A DNA stretch of 5,434 bases from Candidatus Hydrogenedentota bacterium (GTDB lineage Bacteria; Hydrogenedentota; Hydrogenedentia; Hydrogenedentales; SCBR16-9). The notes beneath the pieces were generated by a model that saw only the letters and a program-made list of their open reading frames with translations, was not told the DNA's origin and ran no database searches. This document shows positions 1-5,434 of this stretch, piece by piece (within the stretch, counting starts at the first letter, position 1; every line of letters starts with the position of its first letter). The position numbers and the translations under genes were made by a program. Location: positions 1 to 5,434 of the forward strand of contig SKJD01000258.1 in the NCBI GenBank assembly GCA_007116095.1, given 5' to 3'.

Positions 1-428
1 CGCTAATGGCTTCCCCCTGGTTTGCCGGCGCTGTGCACGAGACCACCCGTTCAATTCCCATCAACCAGCAACCCGGCGCGACACCCACGGAACACGATGC
101 CTATGTGTTGCAACATCCCCGATACCGCCACTACTTCATGATGCAAGGCGCGGCGTTGCGGGCGATCTGCCGGGAGCACGGCAAGCTCTTCGGGGCCTTT
201 GCGCGTTCCCAATACTTCGCCGACGGCAATGTGCTACCTCCCGAAGATTTCAAGCAGGACTACCTGCGGACCATGGACGCCCTGCAACCTGAGCTCATCG
301 CCACGATCGGTCCCTGGTTCCTGGACCTGGCGGAATTGCCGGAGGACGCTCGTCCCCATATGCCCGACATCGCCCAGGCAGGTTTGCATAGCGCCTGGCG
401 GAACCTTAGGGAAGCAGCGCAGGAATGA
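1..428 (+). CDS. Unidentified protein, C-terminal part (5' end outside window)
   Basis: The reading frame is open from the left edge (first full codon at base 3) to a TGA at 426-428, giving about 141 residues. An ATG lies at base 6, but only five bases precede it, so no ribosome binding site can be judged. The open codon before it makes a truncated longer gene more likely than a true start. I do not recognise the family. The protein looks soluble: there is no signal peptide or membrane segment. It is rich in aromatic residues and His in its first half (a PRYRHYFMMQ stretch). The second half looks helical and acidic, with Pro-Glu-Asp turns, and ends in Gln-Glu. It lies on the same strand as cysK, 264 bases upstream, with no obvious terminator between them. 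Functional linkage to cysK is not shown. That it is coding rests on frame length and plausible protein composition; its function is unknown. Confidence 0.6.
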   Translation, partial: LMASPWFAGAVHETTRSIPINQQPGATPTEHDAYVLQHPRYRHYFMMQGAALRAICREHGKLFGAFARSQYFADGNVLPPEDFKQDYLRTMDALQPELIATIGPWFLDLAELPEDARPHMPDIAQAGLHSAWRNLREAAQE

Positions 429-525
429 AACAGCTACTCAACAGGTTAACATGAAGGCAAGCAACGATACATTATAATCTTTACCTGTTTTGTAATAATT
501 GATTTGTTTATTGGGATGCAAACCC

Positions 526-560
526 GTTACAATGTTACGATGTGGTGTCCAGGCTATAAT
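526..560 (+). promoter_or_regulatory. Candidate cysK promoter with overlapping operator-like palindrome
   Basis: A perfect TATAAT -10 box lies at 555-560. The position expected for the -35 box (about 532-537) has no good TTGACA match. Instead it falls inside GTTACAATGTTAC (526-538), which reads as an imperfect inverted repeat of the form GTnACA-n-TGTnAC. A palindrome over a poor -35 is a common arrangement for a regulator-controlled promoter. Initiation here would leave a leader of about 125 bases before the cysK start. An AT-rich stretch at 471-513 lies just upstream and could help polymerase binding. The regulator is not identified. A second TATAAT at 473-478 has no well-spaced -35 box and is a weaker alternative. 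Confidence 0.35.
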
Positions 561-675
561 CGTCACCCCGTGCGTACCCGAATCAACCCGCGCCTACAAC
601 ACTGGACACGACGTGCAGGTTATACCATTGCAACCGACTCAGTTGACAGGTATGCATTAAACCGGATTTTATTGG

Positions 676-681
676 AAGGAG
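676..681 (+). promoter_or_regulatory. Ribosome binding site that fixes the cysK start
   Basis: AAGGAG at 676-681 sits 11 bases before the ATG at 693. The same frame is open upstream to a TTG at 504, but the extra 63 residues do not resemble cysteine synthase. The protein beginning at 693 ([17 protein letters not shown]) matches the usual N-terminus of CysK. The Shine-Dalgarno sequence and the family alignment therefore agree on 693. Confidence 0.7.
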
Positions 682-692
682 CGTTCAGAACA

Positions 693-1625
693 ATGCGTGT
701 CTATGAAGACAACAGCTACAGTATCGGAAACACCCCGTTGGTCAAACTTTCAAAGTTGGCCAAGGGATTGAAGACCGAAAAAGTTTACGCCAAGATCGAA
801 GGGCGCAACCCGGCCTATTCTGTGAAGTGCCGTATCGGCGCCGCCATGATCTGGGCCGCCGAAGAAAAAGGCCTGTTGAAGCCGGGCGGCACGATTATCG
901 AGCCGACCTCAGGCAACACAGGTATTGCTCTGGCCTTCGTCGCTGCGTCGCGCGGGTATAAGCTGATCCTTACCATGCCGGAAACGATGAGCCTGGAACG
1001 GCGCAACATGCTGAAAGCCTTCGGCGCAGACTTGATTCTGACGCCTGGCGACAAAGGCATGCCCGGAGCCATCGCAGAAGCGGAAGCCCTGGCCAAGAAC
1101 AACCCAGAATACTACCTGCCGCAGCAGTTCAAGAACCAGGCGAATGTGGACATCCACATCAAAACAACTGGACCGGAAATCTGGAACGACACCGAAGGCA
1201 GCATTGATGTGCTCGTCGCGGGCGTGGGCACCGGCGGCACCATCACCGGCGTCAGCAAGTACATCAAGCAGGAACAGGGCAAGGCCATTGAAAGCGTCGC
1301 TGTGGAGCCCGCCACTTCCCCGGTCCTTTCCGGCGGCTCCCCAGGCAAGCACAAAATCCAGGGCATCGGCGCTGGCTTCAAGCCGGACATCCTGGACATG
1401 GACCTCGTCGACAAGGTCGAGACCATCACCGATGACGAGGCCTTTGACATGGCGCGGCGTCTGGCCAAGGAAGAAGGCATTATCTGCGGTATCAGTTGCG
1501 GCGCGGCAGCTACGGTCGCCCTGCGCCTGGCCGCCCAGGACGAATACTCCGGTCGGACGATAGTTGTGGTATTGCCCGACTCTGGCGAACGCTATCTCTC
1601 AACCCCGCTGTTCCAGAATGCGTAA
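693..1625 (+). CDS. cysK: Cysteine synthase A (O-acetylserine sulfhydrylase)
   Basis: This cytosolic pyridoxal-phosphate (PLP) enzyme makes L-cysteine and acetate from O-acetyl-L-serine and sulfide, the last step of cysteine synthesis. The 310-residue protein has the fold type II hallmarks in order. N-terminal IGNTPLV is followed by the Schiff-base lysine K45 in NPAYSVKCR, where SVKCR is typical of CysK and SVKDR of CysM. The substrate loop PTSGNTG spans residues 71-77, then [10 protein letters not shown], the phosphate-binding glycine loop GVGTGGT (177-183), and the C-terminal [10 protein letters not shown], whose Ser297 should contact the PLP ring nitrogen. The length is slightly below the usual 310-325, and no key residue is missing. 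Similarity to the enterobacterial CysK sequence I remember is high throughout. It lies 210 bases upstream of metY on the same strand; both enzymes consume sulfide. A terminator-like hairpin follows the stop. The assignment is firm; separation from CysM rests on the active-site motif. Confidence 0.96.
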   Translation: MRVYEDNSYSIGNTPLVKLSKLAKGLKTEKVYAKIEGRNPAYSVKCRIGAAMIWAAEEKGLLKPGGTIIEPTSGNTGIALAFVAASRGYKLILTMPETMSLERRNMLKAFGADLILTPGDKGMPGAIAEAEALAKNNPEYYLPQQFKNQANVDIHIKTTGPEIWNDTEGSIDVLVAGVGTGGTITGVSKYIKQEQGKAIESVAVEPATSPVLSGGSPGKHKIQGIGAGFKPDILDMDLVDKVETITDDEAFDMARRLAKEEGIICGISCGAAATVALRLAAQDEYSGRTIVVVLPDSGERYLSTPLFQNA

Positions 1626-1668
1626 TCGCATCGTGGAATAAAATCGCCGACCCGGCATAATGTGCATT

Positions 1669-1698
1669 ATCGGGGTGAAGACAAGCCTTGGGCTTCTT

Positions 1699-1717
<19 letters not shown>
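1669..1717 (+). terminator. Long terminator-like hairpin after cysK
   Basis: An 11-bp perfect stem pairs 1669-1679 with 1699-1709 (ATCGGGGTGAA with TTCACCCCGAT). The stem continues inward through a G-U and an A-U pair and one mismatch into AAGCC/GGCTT around a TTG loop, about 18 pairs in all. The tail at 1709-1717 (TTTGTGTTT) is U-rich but interrupted, so termination may be incomplete. It starts 44 bases after the cysK stop. An upstream segment can pair with its 5' arm, so this may be an attenuator rather than a plain terminator. Confidence 0.7.
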
Positions 1718-3131
<1,414 letters not shown>

Positions 3132-3142
3132 ACAGTTAAAAC

Positions 3143-3177
3143 AATGCGGGGCGGTCAAGCTGTCTGCCCCGCATTTT
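3143..3177 (+). terminator. Rho-independent terminator of metY
   Basis: A perfect 10-bp stem pairs AATGCGGGGC (3143-3152) with GCCCCGCATT (3166-3175) around a 13-base loop, and the T-run at 3174-3177 follows. It starts 12 bases after the metY stop. The GC-rich stem and its position right behind the stop make this a convincing terminator, although the U-tract is short (four T, then C). metXW would then need its own promoter or read-through. Confidence 0.8.
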
Positions 3178-3185
3178 CTCGCTAT

Positions 3186-3238
3186 TTTCCAGGCGCTTTT
3201 CAATAATCCAGCCGATAAAACGGCAGTGCCTCTGGAAA
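3186..3238 (+). promoter_or_regulatory. Structured leader upstream of metXW (candidate regulatory RNA)
   Basis: TTTCC (3186-3190) pairs with GGAAA (3234-3238). After a two-base bulge, AGGCGCT (3191-3197) pairs with AGTGCCT (3225-3231, one G-U), giving a 12-pair outer stem. Directly stacked inside it is a second hairpin, GCCG (3211-3214) with CGGC (3221-3224), with an ATAAAA loop. Thirteen bases (3198-3210) stay unpaired on one side only. The element begins nine bases after the metY terminator and ends 61 bases before the start codon. Two stacked helices with a one-sided junction resemble small ligand-binding RNAs, but it fits no SAM riboswitch consensus I know. No convincing promoter lies between the terminator and this element, and an AATAAT at 3202-3207 would place a start inside it, so transcription of the whole fold is uncertain. 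Confidence 0.35.
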
Positions 3239-3281
3239 TCTAACGCTTCTATTTTCAGTATCCAGAACGTCATTTGTATTC

Positions 3282-3288
3282 AAAGGAG
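3282..3288 (+). promoter_or_regulatory. Ribosome binding site of metXW
   Basis: AAAGGAG at 3282-3288 is a strong Shine-Dalgarno sequence 11 bases before the ATG at 3300. The MetX homology (VEVQTFTFAEPP and onward) starts about ten residues after that ATG, so the start is well supported. Confidence 0.75.
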
Positions 3289-3299
3289 TATCCGTCTTC

Positions 3300-5108
3300 A
3301 TGCCTGAAGAAGGTTCAATAGGGCTGGTTGAAGTCCAGACATTCACATTCGCAGAACCGCCCAACAAACTCAAGCTGGAAAGCAGTGCGGCGTTGGGGCC
3401 GATCACCCTGGCCTATGAGTCCTATGGCGCCCTGAATGAAGACAAGAGCAACGCTATCCTCATCACGCATGCCCTTTCCGGGGATGCGCATGTGGCGGGG
3501 CGGCACCACCCGGAGGATCGCAAACCGGGCTGGTGGGACACGATGGTCGGCCCTGGTAAGGCTTTTGATACCGACAAGTATTTCGTCTTCTGTTCCAATG
3601 TGATCGGCGGCTGCCAAGGATCGACCGGGCCGGCTTCCATAAACCCCGAAACCGGCAAGCCCTACGGCATGAACTTCCCCATCATCACCATCTACGACAT
3701 GGTGAAAGCGCAAGTCGCGCTGGTGGATTCCCTGGGCATCAAACAACTCCTCTGCGTAGCCGGGGGCTCCATGGGCGGCATGCAGGCGCTTGAATGGGCT
3801 GTACATTATACGGACCGCGTGAAGTCGGTGATGGTTATCGCCTCCACACACCTGAGCGGCGCCCAGCAAATCGCCTTTGACGCCGTGGGCCGCAACGCCA
3901 TCCAGGCGGATCCCAATTTCAATCATGGCCAATACTACGAAGAAGAAATGCCCACGCGCGGTTTAGCGATTGCACGGATGCTGGCCCATATCACGTACTT
4001 GTCGGATCAGTCCATGCGCAACAAGTTTGGCCGTACTTTGCGTGAGAACGAGGCCTTTCACTACGATTTCGACAGTGAGTTTTCGGTGGAGACCTATCTG
4101 GATTACCAGGGGCAGCAGTTTGTAAACCGCTTTGACGCCAACACCTATCTCTATGTGACGAAGGCCATCGACTATTTCGACATTTCCGCGGGCTATGCCT
4201 CCCTGGACGACGCGTTGCGCCAGGTGCAATGCAAATCCTTGGTGCTGGCTTTTTCTTCGGACTGGCTCTATCCACCATACTTCTCGGAGGACATCGCTTA
4301 CAGCCTGGCACGGGGACGCAAGGATGTCACATATTGCAACGTCAAGTCGGAATACGGCCACGACGCCTTTTTACTGGAGGTGGACGTACTGAAGAAACTC
4401 ATCTCCGGCTACCTGGCCCATGCAATGAACCCGGATCTCGTGCGCACCCAGCAACTGGACGCCGACTCCGAAGCCGACGAGGGTCCACCTCGCGCCAACC
4501 GGGAAAACATTTACCAGGGGCACCGGGTGGACTATGACATGATTATCGATCTCGTCCCGGAAAAGTGCCGGGTACTGGACATCGGCTGTGGCGACGGCGA
4601 GCTACTCTGCCGCCTCATCGCGCAAAAAGAGGTACAGGGACTCGGCCTGGAGCTCTCCCAGGGCAACATCGTCAGTTGTGTGCGCCGGGGTATCCAGGTG
4701 ATTCAGGCGGACATCGACAAGGGTCTGGGCGCCCTGCCTGATCAAAGCTTCGACGTGGTCATCCTGAGTATGACACTACAAGTACTGCGCAATCCTGAGC
4801 TTGTCCTGCGCGAAATGCTCCGGGTCGGTAAACAATGCATTATCAGTTTCCCGAACTTCGGTTACTGGCGGGTGCGTGTAAAGACCCTGCTCGGCCAGGC
4901 GCCCGTAACACGGAACCTGCCCTATGCCTGGTACCAGTCTCCCAACCGCCATGTTCTCTCCATCAAGGACTTCCGACGCTTCTGCGAGCAACTGGGCATT
5001 CACATCGAAAAGGAAATCCCGCTCTACGCCAAGGGCAAATCACGCACACTCCCCAATCTCTTCGCGGAAGAGGCCGTCTATGTTGTGAGCGCCGAGAACA
5101 AGGCATAA
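3300..5108 (+). CDS. metXW: MetX-MetW fusion: homoserine O-acetyltransferase joined to methionine biosynthesis protein MetW
   Basis: One uninterrupted 602-residue frame encodes two proteins that are usually separate. Residues about 10-375 are MetX, an alpha/beta-hydrolase-fold acyltransferase that transfers an acyl group from acyl-CoA to homoserine. It has YESYGALN, THALSGDAHVAG, GWWDTMVGPGKAFDT and NVIGGCQGSTGP. The catalytic triad is nucleophile Ser157 in GGSMGGMQ, Asp321 in SSDWLYPP and His354 in EYGHDAF. Residues about 376-408 form a polar, acidic linker (LDADSEADEGPP). Residues about 409-602 are a full-length MetW, a class I SAM-methyltransferase-like fold with the motif LDIGCGDGE (426-434), QADIDKGL, FPNFGYWR and LPYAWYQSPN. 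In many proteobacteria metX and metW are adjacent separate genes, and MetW is reported to be needed for full MetX activity. The fusion fixes the partners at 1:1. Acetyl rather than succinyl specificity is inferred from the neighbouring metY. An ATG at 4539 (Met414) could start a free MetW, but its upstream ribosome binding site is poor. Confidence 0.94.
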   Translation: MPEEGSIGLVEVQTFTFAEPPNKLKLESSAALGPITLAYESYGALNEDKSNAILITHALSGDAHVAGRHHPEDRKPGWWDTMVGPGKAFDTDKYFVFCSNVIGGCQGSTGPASINPETGKPYGMNFPIITIYDMVKAQVALVDSLGIKQLLCVAGGSMGGMQALEWAVHYTDRVKSVMVIASTHLSGAQQIAFDAVGRNAIQADPNFNHGQYYEEEMPTRGLAIARMLAHITYLSDQSMRNKFGRTLRENEAFHYDFDSEFSVETYLDYQGQQFVNRFDANTYLYVTKAIDYFDISAGYASLDDALRQVQCKSLVLAFSSDWLYPPYFSEDIAYSLARGRKDVTYCNVKSEYGHDAFLLEVDVLKKLISGYLAHAMNPDLVRTQQLDADSEADEGPPRANRENIYQGHRVDYDMIIDLVPEKCRVLDIGCGDGELLCRLIAQKEVQGLGLELSQGNIVSCVRRGIQVIQADIDKGLGALPDQSFDVVILSMTLQVLRNPELVLREMLRVGKQCIISFPNFGYWRVRVKTLLGQAPVTRNLPYAWYQSPNRHVLSIKDFRRFCEQLGIHIEKEIPLYAKGKSRTLPNLFAEEAVYVVSAENKA

Positions 5109-5135
5109 ACTCCTCAATCCATGCCCAAAGAAAAC

Positions 5136-5175
5136 AAAACGGCGCCCCGGGAATGTATCTCAGGGCGCCGTTTTT
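5136..5175. terminator. Bidirectional terminator between metXW and the sulfatase gene
   Basis: A perfect 12-bp stem pairs AAAACGGCGCCC (5136-5147) with GGGCGCCGTTTT (5163-5174) around a 15-base loop. On the + strand it ends in five T (5171-5175), serving metXW 28 bases after its stop. On the - strand the complement of the A-rich run at 5127-5139 gives a long T-rich tail, serving the convergent sulfatase gene. The symmetry and the convergent layout make a shared terminator very likely. Confidence 0.9.
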
Positions 5176-5203
5176 CATGCAGCAATAGATTGGGATGTAG
5201 GGG

Positions 5204-5434
5204 CTATGCCTCCGTATAGCGTTCGATGTATTGATCGCAGCGCTGACGCATCGCCTCCAAAGTGTTCTCATAGGCAGGATCGTCCCGGAAGTTCCGGAGT
5301 TGATCCGGGTCCTCCTGGAGATCGTGGAGGAACTCGTAGTCCTCCTCGAAATAGCGGGCGTAGACATAGCGCTCGCCGCGCACGCCTTCCCACTTCGGAA
5401 TTTGCGGGTGGTTCATGTGGTGCTCGCAGAAAAA
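5204..5434 (-). CDS. Sulfatase family protein, C-terminal end (5' part outside window)
   Basis: The - strand frame is open from the right edge to a TAG at 5204-5206, giving about 76 residues. An in-frame ATG at 5416 exists, but the codons before it (FFCEHH) continue without a stop and fit the family, so this is the tail of a larger gene. The text IPKWEGVRGERYVYARY followed by FLHDLQEDPDQLRNFRDDP matches the conserved end of arylsulfatase-A-type sulfatases (eGVRt-ryKYi-Y, then lYDL-eDP-E-nNl--dP). The helical ending (LEAMRQRCDQYI) is also typical. These enzymes hydrolyse sulfate esters, often on polysaccharides, using a formylglycine made from Cys or Ser. That active site and any signal peptide lie outside the window, so activity and location cannot be judged. 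The gene converges on metXW and shares its terminator. A direct role in sulfur supply to the cluster is only conjecture. Confidence 0.85.
   Translation of the reverse strand, partial: FFCEHHMNHPQIPKWEGVRGERYVYARYFEEDYEFLHDLQEDPDQLRNFRDDPAYENTLEAMRQRCDQYIERYTEA

Noticed and set aside
451..477. A short frame beginning at ATG 451 (eight codons) upstream of cysK, considered as a leader peptide
   Set aside because: There is no ribosome binding site, it contains no Cys or Met codons beyond the start, and no paired attenuator stems follow it closely.
643..648. A perfect TTGACA -35 box close to cysK
   Set aside because: The matching -10 position (666-671, ATTTTA) is poor, and a start near 678 would fall within the cysK ribosome binding site.
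504..692. N-terminal extension of cysK from a TTG at 504
   Set aside because: The added 63 residues do not resemble cysteine synthase, and they would translate across the promoter-like TATAAT. The ATG at 693 has a Shine-Dalgarno sequence and the expected N-terminus.
3132..3299. SAM-II or other known SAM riboswitch before metXW
   Set aside because: The conserved core sequences I know for SAM-I, SAM-II and SAH riboswitches are not present. The fold is reported only as an uncharacterised leader.
3315..3932. A 205-codon open frame on the - strand over the MetX domain
   Set aside because: It has no family resemblance and no clear ribosome binding site, and its composition is what the complement of a GC-rich gene gives.
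4963..5367. A 134-codon open frame on the - strand across the metXW end, terminator and sulfatase tail
   Set aside because: It passes through the bidirectional terminator and overlaps the sulfatase coding frame, which has clear family motifs.

Overview
This window carries a compact sulfur-assimilation and methionine-synthesis cluster on the + strand: cysK (cysteine synthase A), metY (O-acetylhomoserine sulfhydrylase) and a single 602-codon gene that joins MetX (homoserine O-acyltransferase) to MetW (a methyltransferase-like partner of MetX). The cluster is flanked by the 3' end of an unrecognised + strand gene at the left edge and by the 3' end of a convergent sulfatase gene on the - strand at the right edge.

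Layout. Bases 1-428 hold the C-terminal part of an unidentified protein. Bases 429-692 are a leader/promoter region before cysK, with a TATAAT box and an imperfect palindrome. cysK is 693-1625. The 210-base gap to metY holds a long terminator-like hairpin, a weak promoter candidate and a second strong hairpin close to the start codon. metY is 1836-3131. The 168-base gap to metXW holds a clean terminator and then another folded leader. metXW is 3300-5108, followed by a bidirectional terminator shared with the sulfatase gene (stop at 5204, running off the right edge).

How the genes fit together. CysK makes cysteine from O-acetylserine and sulfide. The MetX domain activates homoserine, and MetY displaces the acyl group with sulfide to give homocysteine directly. 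The cluster therefore encodes direct sulfhydrylation, and no cystathionine enzymes are needed for this step. All three genes use the same pool of sulfide. Each has its own Shine-Dalgarno sequence and a structured, 100-250 base upstream region, and terminator-like hairpins separate them. They look like three neighbouring, separately controlled units rather than one tight operon.

Organism. The DNA is moderately GC-rich and bacterial. The MetX-MetW fusion and a sulfatase of the type that is multiplied in Planctomycetota, Lentisphaerota, Kiritimatiellota and Hydrogenedentota suggest a bacterium from one of those or a related group. This is inference from gene content only, and the phylum cannot be fixed from the window. 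No tRNA, rRNA, CRISPR array, insertion sequence or phage gene was seen.

The most interesting points are the MetX-MetW fusion and the three uncharacterised leader structures in front of the methionine and cysteine genes.
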